Positions 1 through 7,583 of a stretch of 30,844 nt of DNA are shown here, one piece after another. The DNA is from Colimorpha_A sp045591885. Lineage in GTDB: Bacteria; Bacillota; Clostridia; Oscillospirales; CAG-272. Positions within the stretch are counted from its first letter, which is position 1. Each line of letters opens with the position of its first letter. The stretch is from positions 1 through 30,844 of the forward strand of contig JAZNTT010000053.1 of NCBI GenBank assembly GCA_045591885.1, written 5' to 3'. The position numbers were made by a program, and so were the translations under genes. The notes under the pieces are model-generated. The model did not search any database. It was not told the DNA's origin and saw only the letters and a list, made by a program, of their open reading frames with translations.

Positions 1-1587
1 TAGATATACGTTTACGTCGTTGGCGTCGGTTCCGTTATGTACGGTAAGATAGCCGTAGGAGCCGCGGTTTTGAAGTGCGTAAACACCGCCCGCTTCAAGT
101 CCCGTCGGAAGCGAATAACCGTAGGTCACCGTAAAGAGCGGACGGTATGCTACCGTCGTCTGCTCCATTCCGTACGTTGCGTTATAATCGGGATTTGTCT
201 TTGATTCGTTATCGTATTTCAAAACGTACCCGTAATTTACGCCCGCAAGAAATTCGTTATACAGTTTTGCAAAATCGTCCGTCAAGTCAAAGGTAAATTT
301 TCTCGTAGACGCATTAAACGGGCAAGTTCCGATCTTATCAGCTTCGGTGAATGACGGCTGATTAGCATAGGTAATCGTGCTTTGATTCCAGTCGCTGTTC
401 AGCATATAGAGCGCCACCGTGCGTCCCGTCGTAGAGCCGACAGGGAGTGTCAAGGTCAGCGTTGCGCCTATGACGGGCATACTCGGGTCAATATTCGGGA
501 GATTCATTATTTTTATAAACGTGCGGTGAATCTTCGAATTATCTATTCCGACGATGTTCTTTCTCTCCGACGAGTGATTCGCGGTATTTCCCTCATAGAC
601 GTACGTATCGACTATATTAGAGGAATACTCTCGGCTGGTTATCGAGGGATCAAGAAGAATCGGGTATACTCTTTCTTCAGACGCAAGCCAAGCTTCGTTT
701 GGTGTATACGTTATTACGCAATCGCTTCCGTTTTGAGTTACGGTCACTTTTATGTCATTAAGTATTTCCCCGACGGCGTCTTCCATATAAGGAACACCGA
801 TAGTATATTCCGGTTCGCCTTCTTCGTTAAGAAGACTGACGCTGTTGTCAAAATTCACGCGGGCAACAAGAGTTCCGACCGAAAGATTCATCGAAATGCT
901 CTTAACGTCAGTCTTTGAATTTATGTATATATCTTCTTCGATCTTGTTACGGTATACCGAATAATCTACCGATATTTCGGGAGAACCGGGAATTATCTTT
1001 TCATAAGCAATACCGCCCGACGCCTTTGAAAGCTCAAAGGTCTTTGAGTCGGTAACAAGCGATTTGCTGTTTTTGGTGCTTACCGTAGGATTTTTAAGTG
1101 TCACAGACGGCGTTATCAATTCAGCGCTTCTCACCGCAACGCTATCAGACATTATAGTTTTACTATGTGAAACAGTCTTATCTGTCGTCAGCCCCCACGA
1201 GATAACGTGCTCGCCGCTGTTCATCGTTACGAGCTTTGAAACGTCGGATATTGATGCAAATTCTACGGAAAAAGCATCGTCTCCGGCTCTGTAATTTTGG
1301 GCGGACTTATTATACGACACTTCGTTGTCAACGTCTATCCATTCGCCGTTTTCGTTCTTGTAGTGGATAGCTTCCGCGTAGGACGCGACGATATACGTAC
1401 CGTCGGAGCAAAGGTAGTGCTTTTCAAACTCACCGCGTTTTGAAACGTCCTCTGCCATGACGAATACGTCTGACACGGGGATTTTGTCTATTGCATCGAT
1501 GAGTGGCACTGCGAACACTGATGCCTGCGTCAATAGGATTGCTGTCGTTAAAACAATGGATAACAAGGTTCTAAGGTTCTTTTTCAT
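1..1587 (-). CDS. Secreted DNRLRE-domain protein with a ricin-type lectin start (partial, C-terminus missing)
   Basis: The frame is open from an ATG at 1587 to the window edge (529 codons, no stop), so the C-terminus lies outside. A GGAGGA ribosome binding site precedes the ATG. The N-terminus is a clear signal peptide: MKKN, a hydrophobic run ILLTQASVFA, then a probable cut before VPLID. Residues about 30-320 are extracellular beta-rich sequence of the kind found in RHS/wall-associated proteins (for example YPILLDPSI near 310). Residues about 325-480 look like a DNRLRE domain (TYVYEG, then ATLTLTLP and WNQSTITYANQPSF). The last visible part, GGVYALQNRGSYGYLTV and NGTDANDVNVY, resembles the start of a ricin-type beta-trefoil domain. 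It is exported and probably binds glycans or the cell surface. The domain calls come from motif recognition only; the full length is unknown. Confidence 0.75.
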   Translation of the reverse strand, partial: MKKNLRTLLSIVLTTAILLTQASVFAVPLIDAIDKIPVSDVFVMAEDVSKRGEFEKHYLCSDGTYIVASYAEAIHYKNENGEWIDVDNEVSYNKSAQNYRAGDDAFSVEFASISDVSKLVTMNSGEHVISWGLTTDKTVSHSKTIMSDSVAVRSAELITPSVTLKNPTVSTKNSKSLVTDSKTFELSKASGGIAYEKIIPGSPEISVDYSVYRNKIEEDIYINSKTDVKSISMNLSVGTLVARVNFDNSVSLLNEEGEPEYTIGVPYMEDAVGEILNDIKVTVTQNGSDCVITYTPNEAWLASEERVYPILLDPSITSREYSSNIVDTYVYEGNTANHSSERKNIVGIDNSKIHRTFIKIMNLPNIDPSMPVIGATLTLTLPVGSTTGRTVALYMLNSDWNQSTITYANQPSFTEADKIGTCPFNASTRKFTFDLTDDFAKLYNEFLAGVNYGYVLKYDNESKTNPDYNATYGMEQTTVAYRPLFTVTYGYSLPTGLEAGGVYALQNRGSYGYLTVHNGTDANDVNVYL

Positions 1588-1675
1588 AGTAATTCTCCTC
1601 CATATTAAATTGTTTAAGGTCTTGGTGTTGGAAAGCTTAATAGATTGCAGGACTTAAACTTTGTTCGCTGTAATT

Positions 1676-1704
1676 ATTATATCATAATACGGTTGACATT
1701 GCAA
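1676..1704 (-). promoter_or_regulatory. Promoter of the DNRLRE protein gene
   Basis: On the minus strand TTGCAA (1704-1699) and TATAAT (1681-1676) are separated by 17 bp. Transcription would start near 1669, giving an untranslated leader of about 80 nt before the ATG at 1587. Confidence 0.65.
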
Positions 1705-1767
1705 GCGGTTTGTCTAATTTTCTATATAATGCATAACAAATTAAACAGTTTATTGTGCAAAATAGTA

Positions 1768-1802
1768 AAACCTCTCCAAGCGATTTACGCTTGGAGAGGT
1801 TT
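1768..1802 (-). terminator. Intrinsic terminator after mrnC
   Basis: A perfect 15-bp stem (1768-1782 with 1788-1802) has a 5-nt loop. It starts right after the mrnC stop codon. On the minus strand it is followed by TTTTACTATTTTG. Confidence 0.8.
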
Positions 1803-1803
1803 A

Positions 1804-2193
1804 TTATTCCTCGGAGCAAAATCCGATCACAAACAGCTCGCGCAGGCGTTCCTTTTTGCCCTGCGCGTAAAGGTGTGCAAAAAGTGCTTCAAGCCCCGTT
1901 GCGCGGCGGTACTGCGGCGCCGACGCGCTTTTCGGGATCGAAATGCCGTTTGCATTTCTGCCGCGCTTGTATATCTGAGTCTCCTCTTCGCTGAGATGCG
2001 GAAGTATCTTCTCTATCGCATCACTTTGCGAGGTCGCCTTAACAAAGGAGAGCGCCATTTTGTTGAGCTTGCCGACGTCGGTCACGCCGGTCGACAAAAG
2101 GTACTGTCTCGTTATAAGCTCAAACACCGCGTCACCGAGATAAGCAAGCGATGTGCCGCTCAGCAGCATTTCGTCCTTTATTTCAAAAAACAT
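1804..2193 (-). CDS. mrnC: Mini-ribonuclease III (MrnC), 23S rRNA 3'-end maturation
   Basis: This 129-residue protein is a stand-alone RNase III catalytic domain with no double-stranded-RNA-binding domain, the usual form and length of MrnC. LAYLGDAVFELITR (16-29) contains the expected catalytic aspartate D21. YRRATGLEALFAHLY (95-109) holds the second acidic residue, E102. In Bacillus the enzyme matures 23S rRNA 3' ends, with L3 as helper. The gene overlaps the upstream small ORF by 11 bp, so the two are probably translationally coupled, and it ends at a strong terminator. The window also encodes a full RNase III (rnc), so both enzymes are present, as is normal in Firmicutes. Confidence 0.92.
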   Translation of the reverse strand: MFFEIKDEMLLSGTSLAYLGDAVFELITRQYLLSTGVTDVGKLNKMALSFVKATSQSDAIEKILPHLSEEETQIYKRGRNANGISIPKSASAPQYRRATGLEALFAHLYAQGKKERLRELFVIGFCSEE

Positions 2194-2362
2194 AGTTTAA
2201 AGCACTCCTTTGATCCTGTAAATAATCAGCTTGAACAAACCGATCTTTTTCCTCGCATTCACGCGAAGCGAAGGTAGAGAACATACAGGTTTTTACCTCG
2301 TCAATTATCGAATTGCAGGTCGTGTACGCATATTCAAATTCGGTATATGTAGCGTTTTCCAT
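2183..2362 (-). CDS. Small hypothetical protein upstream of mrnC
   Basis: A 59-residue ORF from the ATG at 2362, chosen because GGGGGAAG lies just upstream and because a promoter -10 box at 2395-2400 places the transcript start close to the alternative TTG at 2389. The protein starts MENATYTEFEYAYTTCNS, is acidic and probably soluble, and has no domain I recognise. Its last codons overlap the start of mrnC by 11 bp, so it is the first gene of a two-gene operon. A link to RNA processing is suggested only by this position. Confidence 0.55.
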   Translation of the reverse strand: MENATYTEFEYAYTTCNSIIDEVKTCMFSTFASRECEEKDRFVQADYLQDQRSALNYVF

Positions 2363-2394
2363 GTCTTCCCCCGGAAATAGTATTCTCAAACCAT

Positions 2395-2423
2395 ATTATA
2401 CCATATTATCAAAGTTTAGTAAA
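2395..2423 (-). promoter_or_regulatory. Promoter of the small ORF-mrnC operon
   Basis: Minus strand TTTACT (2423-2418), 17 bp, TATAAT (2400-2395). The expected start is near 2388, about 26 nt ahead of the ATG at 2362. Confidence 0.65.
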
Positions 2424-2438
2424 TAGCAAATTAAGTTC

Positions 2439-2467
2439 TTGCAAAAAGCGTTACCCTGTGATAAAAT
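2439..2467 (+). promoter_or_regulatory. Promoter of the alpha/beta hydrolase gene
   Basis: TTGCAA (2439-2444), 17 bp, TAAAAT (2462-2467), followed by an AGAGGA ribosome binding site at 2485-2490. Confidence 0.6.
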
Positions 2468-2495
2468 TGAAATATCAACTTCAAAGAGGAAAATT

Positions 2496-3434
2496 ATGGT
2501 TACAGCAATCATTATAATCGCCGCGGTCATTATCACAGTAACGGCGATACTCTGTTATTTTGCAAAAAATACCTTCGCGCGAGGCGGTAAGGTGTACGAA
2601 ATTTCAGAGGTGCTGAAAGACAGTCCTGACCAGCTTAACCGCATTGCAGAGGGGAAAAGCGAGCTTGAAGCGATGCCGTCCGAGCGATGCGAGATGACCT
2701 CTCACGATGGCTTGCGCCTCGTCGGAAAGCTATACCGAGCTGAGGGTGAAACGAACAAATACATCATCTGTATGCACGGCTACCGCTCATCGAGCGAGGA
2801 CTTTATGTGTGCAATGAGCTTCTTTATGAGCCAGGGCTATAACGTACTCGCAATCGAGCAACGCGCGCACGGCGATAGTGAGGGTAAATGGATAACGTTC
2901 GGAGTAAAGGAGCGCTACGATGCGCTTTCCTGGTGTAATTACCTTATAGAAAAATACGGAAGCGATATAAAAATCATACTTGACGGTTTGTCAATGGGCG
3001 CAACAACGGTGCTCTTGGCATCGGGACTTGATCTGCCGAAAAACGTCAAGGGTATAATCGCAGACTGTGGCTTTTCGTCTCCTTGGGATATAGTTACCGA
3101 GGTCGCAAGGCGTGATATGCACATTCCGAAATTCCCGCTTCTTTATCTTATGTTGCCGACAGTAAGACTTCTTTGCGGCTTTGGGCTTAAGGAAGCTTCA
3201 ACAGTAGACGCAGTAAAAAACAGCAATCTCCCGATCCTCTACGTTCACGGCTTGGCAGATGACTTCGTTCCGCACGAAATGAGCGTTAAAGCATACGAGG
3301 CGCGCCCCGAAAACAGCCGTCTTGTCAGCGTAGAAAACGCAACTCACGGCATGAGCTACGTCGTTGACGAGGAAAGATGCAAAAAGGAGCTTGCATATTT
3401 CTTGAACGAAGCAACAGAAAAAGGACACTTTTAA
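2496..3434 (+). CDS. Membrane-anchored alpha/beta hydrolase
   Basis: A 312-residue serine hydrolase. I chose the ATG at 2496 because AGAGGA precedes it; the in-frame ATG at 2439 lies within the promoter. Residues 2-22 (VTAIIIIAAVIITVTAILCY) form an N-terminal membrane anchor. MHGYRSSS (93-100) is the oxyanion-hole region. GLSMG (164-168) is the nucleophile elbow with S166. HGLADDFVP (251-259) supplies the acid, and THG (283-285) the histidine H284. The layout matches the YqkD/FrsA-like group of small alpha/beta hydrolases. The substrate cannot be read from sequence; esterase or acyl-hydrolase activity at the inner membrane face is an inference. It is transcribed alone and ends at a terminator shared with the convergent khpA operon. 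Confidence 0.85.
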   Translation: MVTAIIIIAAVIITVTAILCYFAKNTFARGGKVYEISEVLKDSPDQLNRIAEGKSELEAMPSERCEMTSHDGLRLVGKLYRAEGETNKYIICMHGYRSSSEDFMCAMSFFMSQGYNVLAIEQRAHGDSEGKWITFGVKERYDALSWCNYLIEKYGSDIKIILDGLSMGATTVLLASGLDLPKNVKGIIADCGFSSPWDIVTEVARRDMHIPKFPLLYLMLPTVRLLCGFGLKEASTVDAVKNSNLPILYVHGLADDFVPHEMSVKAYEARPENSRLVSVENATHGMSYVVDEERCKKELAYFLNEATEKGHF

Positions 3435-3440
3435 ATAACA

Positions 3441-3474
3441 AAATTCCCGTCGAGCAAATGCCCGACGGGAATTT
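3441..3474. terminator. Bidirectional terminator between hydrolase and khpA
   Basis: A 12-bp stem, AAATTCCCGTCG (3441-3452) with its complement at 3463-3474, flanked by A and T runs on both sides. It serves the converging hydrolase (+) and ffh-rpsP-khpA (-) transcripts. Confidence 0.8.
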
Positions 3475-3483
3475 TTTCCGGTC

Positions 3484-3732
3484 TTATTCCGCTATATCTA
3501 CGATGATCTTTTTGCCAACGGTATTACCCGCTGCCTTCATCACAGTGCGTAAGCACTTGGCGTTCTTGCCTCGTCTGCCGATTATCTTTCCCATATCGCT
3601 CTCGGCAACGGTAACGGTGAATACAATCGTATTACCGTCAGCGCGCTCTTCGATAACAAGCTCTTCGGGATGGTCGATCATCGCAACAGATATATCGGTA
3701 AGAAGCTGCTTAAGCTCCGGCATTATCTTCAC
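3484..3732 (-). CDS. khpA: KhpA-type KH-domain RNA-binding protein
   Basis: An 82-residue single KH domain of the YlqC/KhpA family. The GxxG loop is in GKIIGRRGKNAKCLRTVMKA. KhpA forms a heterodimer with KhpB and binds many cellular RNAs; it also affects cell elongation in streptococci. The start shown is a GTG whose last two bases and following A form the rpsP stop (GTGA overlap). An ATG three codons later (3723) is an equally reasonable start. The order ffh-rpsP-khpA is typical of Firmicutes. Confidence 0.9.
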   Translation of the reverse strand: MKIMPELKQLLTDISVAMIDHPEELVIEERADGNTIVFTVTVAESDMGKIIGRRGKNAKCLRTVMKAAGNTVGKKIIVDIAE

Positions 3733-3974
3733 CCGATAATGTTCTGCTTCTTAAGAAGTGCACGAACGGTATCAGTCGGCTGAGCGCCGTTCTTGATCCA
3801 CTTGGTTGCCTTCTCTGCGTCGATCTCAACCTCAGCGGGATCGGTCATAGGATTGTAGTGTCCGATCTGCTCGATGAAGCGTCCGTCACGGGGAGAACGC
3901 GAATCTGCAACAACGATACGGTAGAAGGGTGCCTTCTTCTGTCCCATTCTTCTGAGTCTGATTTTAACTGCCAT
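3729..3974 (-). CDS. rpsP: Small-subunit ribosomal protein bS16
   Basis: The 81-residue protein begins MAVKIRLRRMGQKKAPFYRI and continues with ADSRSPRDGRFIEQIGHYNP, the bS16 signature. It binds 16S rRNA and helps assemble the 30S subunit. A strong GGAGGAAAG ribosome binding site precedes the ATG. The stop codon overlaps the khpA start by 4 bp. Confidence 0.97.
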   Translation of the reverse strand: MAVKIRLRRMGQKKAPFYRIVVADSRSPRDGRFIEQIGHYNPMTDPAEVEIDAEKATKWIKNGAQPTDTVRALLKKQNIIG

Positions 3975-4021
3975 TTTTTCTTTCCTCCGAAATATATAAA
4001 TAATAATTTTTTATTAACAAA

Positions 4022-4036
4022 GGTTGATTTTCAACC
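4022..4036 (-). terminator. Weak hairpin between ffh and rpsP
   Basis: GGTTGA and TCAACC (4022-4027, 4031-4036) form a 6-bp stem with a 3-nt loop. It lies 9 nt past the ffh stop and is followed on the minus strand by TTTGTT. It is too short for an efficient terminator and may be a processing or partial-attenuation site. Confidence 0.35.
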
Positions 4037-4044
4037 GAGTGTTA

Positions 4045-5379
4045 TCATTTACGGTGCTTACGCGATTTTTTCATCATGCGGTTGAACTTTCCGCTTGACA
4101 TTTCCTTCATCATCTTGCAGGTCTGCTCGAACTGCTTGAGAAGCCTATTTACGTCCTCGATCTTAGTTCCCGAGCCTGCGGCAATTCTTCTCTTTCGCGG
4201 CGGGGTTATTATTGAGGGCTTATGCCTTTCGGCAGGGGTCATGGAAAGGATTATTGCCTCTGTACGTCCGATCGCCTTTTCGTCGATCTGTGCATTCTGA
4301 AGCTTTGATGCATCGATACCGGGGAGATTTGCAAGAATGTCCTTCATCGGTCCGAGCTTCTTTATCTGACGGAACTGATCGAGGAAGTCCTCAAGGTCAA
4401 AGGTCGAGGTACGCATTTTGCGCTCAAGCTCCTCTGCCTGCTTCTCGTCATAAGCCTGCTCTGCCTTTTCGATAAGGGAGAGCACGTCGCCCATTCCGAG
4501 GATTCTTGACGCCATACGGTCGGGATGGAACGGCTCGATCGCGTCGAGCTTTTCGCCGACACCGACGTACTTGATCGGTTTTCCCGTAACGTATCTCACC
4601 GAAAGCGCCGCACCGCCTCTGGTATCACCGTCGAGCTTAGTAAGCACGACGCCCGTGATGTCAAGGAGCGAATTAAAGCTTTCAGCGACGTTTACTGCGT
4701 CCTGACCGAGCATTGCGTCGACTACGAGGAGAATTTCCTGCGGCTCGAGCGTTTCCTTTATTTCCTTAAGCTCCTCCATCATCTTTTCGTCGATGTGGAG
4801 TCGGCCTGCGGTATCTATGAATACGACGTCGTGTCCGTACTGCTTAGCGTGTTCAACACCCGCCTTTGCTATCTTTACGGGGGAGACGTCCGTCCCCATT
4901 GCGAAAACGGGAATATCAAGCTGCTCGCCGACGACCTGAAGCTGCTTAATTGCCGCAGGACGGTAAACGTCACAGGCAACGAGAAGCGGACGGCGGCCCT
5001 GGTTTTTAAACATACCCGCGAGCTTTCCGCAGTGTGTCGTTTTACCGGCACCCTGAAGACCTACCATCATAACGATCGTAGGAGGACGCGAAGCGAGCTT
5101 TATTCTCTCGCCCTCGCCGCCCATAAGTTCGGTCAGCTCTTCGTTAACTATTTTTACTATCTGCTGTGCGGGGAGCAGGCTTTGAAGCACCTCAGTACCC
5201 ACAGCTCTTTCGGTTACCTTTTTTATAAAGTCGCGTACGACCTTGAAGTTTACGTCTGCCTCAAGGAGCGCGAGCTTTATTTCCCGCATACCGACCTTTA
5301 CGTCTTCCTCGGTCAGCTTACCCTTGCTCTTGAACTTCTTGAACGCCGCGTTTATCTTTTCGGTTAAGTTCTGGAACAT
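4045..5379 (-). CDS. ffh: Signal recognition particle GTPase Ffh (SRP54)
   Basis: A 444-residue protein of standard length. The N-domain covers residues 1 to about 85. The GTPase domain has G1 GLQGAGKTT (107-115), DTAGR (189-193) and TKLDGD (247-252). The C-terminal M-domain (about 325-444) is basic and methionine-rich (for example KMMKEMSSGKFNRMMKKS) and binds SRP RNA and signal peptides. With FtsY it targets membrane and secreted proteins to SecYEG. It starts 2 nt after the ylxM stop, the usual Gram-positive order. No SRP RNA gene was seen in the window. Confidence 0.97.
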   Translation of the reverse strand: MFQNLTEKINAAFKKFKSKGKLTEEDVKVGMREIKLALLEADVNFKVVRDFIKKVTERAVGTEVLQSLLPAQQIVKIVNEELTELMGGEGERIKLASRPPTIVMMVGLQGAGKTTHCGKLAGMFKNQGRRPLLVACDVYRPAAIKQLQVVGEQLDIPVFAMGTDVSPVKIAKAGVEHAKQYGHDVVFIDTAGRLHIDEKMMEELKEIKETLEPQEILLVVDAMLGQDAVNVAESFNSLLDITGVVLTKLDGDTRGGAALSVRYVTGKPIKYVGVGEKLDAIEPFHPDRMASRILGMGDVLSLIEKAEQAYDEKQAEELERKMRTSTFDLEDFLDQFRQIKKLGPMKDILANLPGIDASKLQNAQIDEKAIGRTEAIILSMTPAERHKPSIITPPRKRRIAAGSGTKIEDVNRLLKQFEQTCKMMKEMSSGKFNRMMKKSRKHRK

Positions 5380-5381
5380 AA

Positions 5382-5720
5382 TTACAATTCCTTATTAAGT
5401 TTCTTCGCCGCGTCGATAATGTCATCAACGCTCTGCCCTTCGGCTTTAAGCTGATTCAGACGGTCGATAATAAAGGCGACGGTCTTTCCCATATCACCGA
5501 AGCGGGATGCAAGCCCAAGCTTTTCTTCAAGCTCGGTTATTATCTCCTCGCTTTTAACGATTCGGTCGCGCACGCCCTGGCGTGTTATACCCGTAATTTC
5601 GGATATTTCCGAAAGTGAGTAATCGCCGTTATAAAAGAGGTCGGCAGCTTCTCTCTGCTTATCGGAAAGGATGTCTCCGTAAAAGTCGAGAAGGAGCGAC
5701 ATATTGAGATTCTTCGACAT
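5382..5720 (-). CDS. ylxM: YlxM, helix-turn-helix partner of Ffh
   Basis: The 112-residue protein contains LLLDFYGDILSDKQREAADLFYNGDYSLSEISEITGITRQGVRDRI, region 10-54, a sigma-70 region-4-like helix-turn-helix typical of the YlxM/p13 family. In streptococci YlxM binds SRP RNA and modulates Ffh GTPase activity. It is the first gene of the ylxM-ffh pair, with a consensus promoter just upstream and a CGGAGT ribosome binding site. Confidence 0.93.
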   Translation of the reverse strand: MSKNLNMSLLLDFYGDILSDKQREAADLFYNGDYSLSEISEITGITRQGVRDRIVKSEEIITELEEKLGLASRFGDMGKTVAFIIDRLNQLKAEGQSVDDIIDAAKKLNKEL

Positions 5721-5761
5721 AATTTACTCCGTTTTTAACTGTAAAGCAAATTGCCTTACAC

Positions 5762-5790
5762 ATTATAACAGAAGTGTATATCTTTGTCAA
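5762..5790 (-). promoter_or_regulatory. Consensus promoter of ylxM-ffh
   Basis: Minus strand TTGACA (5790-5785), 17 bp, TATAAT (5767-5762): a perfect sigma-A promoter, about 42 nt ahead of the ylxM ATG. Confidence 0.88.
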
Positions 5791-5872
5791 GAGATTTTTG
5801 AAAAATAATATTTATTTATCAACCTCGGCGTTTTTTACTGCGTTTATCATTTCATACTGAGGCAGGTGGATT

Positions 5873-6865
5873 TTATTCTCCAAGTATTGAAATCGCGTCG
5901 CCCTCTTTGAATTTCAGCGCGATAAGTCCGAATTTCTCGGTCAGACGTGCACGGTTTCTACCGTTCTGACCGATGGCTTTCGAGAGATCTCCGCGCGGAA
6001 CGGTTACCGTCATTCTTTGCGGCAACACCTCAAGTGCCAAAATACGTTTTTCAATCTCGCGGAAGTAAAGCTCGCCCTCAACAAGCTCGCCCATCGCGGG
6101 GTGATAACAGCCGCACGCGATCTCGTCGCCCGAGTTAAGCTCTGTTCCCGAGTGCAGTCCGATACGAAGGACCTTGACACCGTTCTCTCTGAATACCGAA
6201 AGCACCGATGCCGATCTATCTACAAGCTCACTTTCGGTAAGCGGCGTGTATTCGCCGTTTTCAATCATTTTTACAAGGTGCGTATTCTTCAAAATTACTA
6301 TCGGATAGATGCGCGCCTCGCCGGCACCAAGCTCACATATAAGCTTTGCGGTCTTAATTTCGCTATCGACGTCAGACATCGGAAGCCCTATCATCATCTG
6401 CCCGACGAGGTCAAAGCCGCGTTCCTTTATCAGCTTGCAGGCTTTTACTGTATCGGACAGCGTATGTCCTCTTTTGCTTGCCTCCAGCACCTTATCAGAT
6501 GCGCTCTGTATACCGAGCTCTATCGTTTTTACCGAGTATTTGCCGAGAATATCGAGTATTTCTTCACTTATATAATCGGGACGCGTTGAGAGACGTACCG
6601 ATCCTACCCGACCCGCTTTTACGTATTCCTCCGCAATTTCAAGGAGCGCCACCATAAGAACGCGGTCGATTCCCGTGAACGAGCCGCCGAAAAACGCGAT
6701 CTCACATTCACGATCGCCCGCCGTTGACAGTGCATCCTCTATCTGCATTCTTACATCCGATATATCAAAATGCGTTCTGCCCGAAATACTGCGCTGATTA
6801 CAGAACGCACAGTCATTCGGGCAGCCGAGATGCGGTATAAAAATTGGTATGTTGATGTGTTTCAT
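5873..6865 (-). CDS. Elp3-like radical SAM protein with a C-terminal KH-like segment
   Basis: A protein of about 330 residues. CPNDCAFC (15-22) supplies the cysteines C15, C19 and C22 for the 4Fe-4S cluster, spaced CxxxCxxC as in radical SAM enzymes. FFGGSFTGI (57-65) is the glycine-rich SAM-binding strand seen in the Elp3/MiaB-like group. Residues about 283-325 (RMTVTVPRGDLSKAIGQNGR and following) look like a NusA-type KH fold with the GxxG loop IGQNG, suggesting RNA binding and perhaps an RNA substrate. It lacks the acetyltransferase domain of true Elp3. It is the last gene of the dprA-topA-rnc operon and overlaps the rnc stop by 4 bp (ATGA). The reaction is unknown to me. Confidence 0.8.
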   Translation of the reverse strand: MKHINIPIFIPHLGCPNDCAFCNQRSISGRTHFDISDVRMQIEDALSTAGDRECEIAFFGGSFTGIDRVLMVALLEIAEEYVKAGRVGSVRLSTRPDYISEEILDILGKYSVKTIELGIQSASDKVLEASKRGHTLSDTVKACKLIKERGFDLVGQMMIGLPMSDVDSEIKTAKLICELGAGEARIYPIVILKNTHLVKMIENGEYTPLTESELVDRSASVLSVFRENGVKVLRIGLHSGTELNSGDEIACGCYHPAMGELVEGELYFREIEKRILALEVLPQRMTVTVPRGDLSKAIGQNGRNRARLTEKFGLIALKFKEGDAISILGE

Positions 6866-7575
6866 TCCTGTTTACCGAAATCAAACAGCGAAAGCGCTTC
6901 CTTTGCCGCGCTCTGCTCTGCCTTGCGCTTTGACGGTCCGTTTCCGCGTCCGATGACGTTACCGTTGAGACGAACCTCAACGAAGAAGGTCTTATCATGC
7001 GCGGGGCCGCTTTCGCCCACGGTCTTATATTCAAGAAGCGATCCGCGCTCCTGCTGAACGAACTGCTGAAGCGCCGTTTTATAGTCACGGTCGGCACCGC
7101 TTTCGACGATACCGTCGATCTCCGCCGAGATTATCGGCAAAAGGAACTCACGCACAGGCTCAAGCCCGCCGTCGAGATAGATTGCGGCAAGCAGTGCTTC
7201 AAAGGCATCTGCAAGAATTGACGGGCGGTTTCGTCCGTTCTGACATTCCTCTCCGTGTCCGAGTCGCAAATACGCACCGAGGTCTATCCTTTTCGCAAGA
7301 GTGCAAAGAGTTTTTTCACAGACCGCCGATGCCCTCGTTTTCGACATTTCACCCTCGGGAAGCTCGGGATAATTCTCATACAGATAGCGGCTGCTTATCA
7401 GGCTCAGAACCGAGTCTCCGAGAAATTCAAGCCGCTCGTTACATCCGACTCCGTCCTTGACCTCATTTGAATACGACGAGTGCGTAGCTGCGAGGATAAG
7501 ATGCGACCGATCCTTGAAAACGTATCCAATTGTCCTTTCAAGCTCCGAGAGCGGAGCGGGATATTGCTTGTTCAT
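6862..7575 (-). CDS. rnc: Ribonuclease III
   Basis: The 237-residue protein has the RNase III signature NERLEFLGDS (46-55) and the second catalytic region ADAFEALLAAIYLDGG (122-137), with acidic residues including D54 and E126. A C-terminal double-stranded-RNA-binding domain follows (about 164-235, ending GPSKRKAEQSAAKEAL). It cuts double-stranded RNA and processes the rRNA precursor. It sits 8 nt downstream of plsX. The fabD-fabG-acpP genes that separate plsX and rnc in many Firmicutes are absent here. Confidence 0.96.
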   Translation of the reverse strand: MNKQYPAPLSELERTIGYVFKDRSHLILAATHSSYSNEVKDGVGCNERLEFLGDSVLSLISSRYLYENYPELPEGEMSKTRASAVCEKTLCTLAKRIDLGAYLRLGHGEECQNGRNRPSILADAFEALLAAIYLDGGLEPVREFLLPIISAEIDGIVESGADRDYKTALQQFVQQERGSLLEYKTVGESGPAHDKTFFVEVRLNGNVIGRGNGPSKRKAEQSAAKEALSLFDFGKQE

Positions 7576-7583
7576 TTTCCTTA

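Noticed and set aside
1693..1730. Plus-strand TTGACA and TATAAT
   Set aside because: The spacing is 26 bp, too long for a sigma-A promoter, and no forward gene follows.
4525..5367. Open frame of 280 codons on the plus strand
   Set aside because: Mirror of ffh, which has all SRP54 motifs on the other strand.
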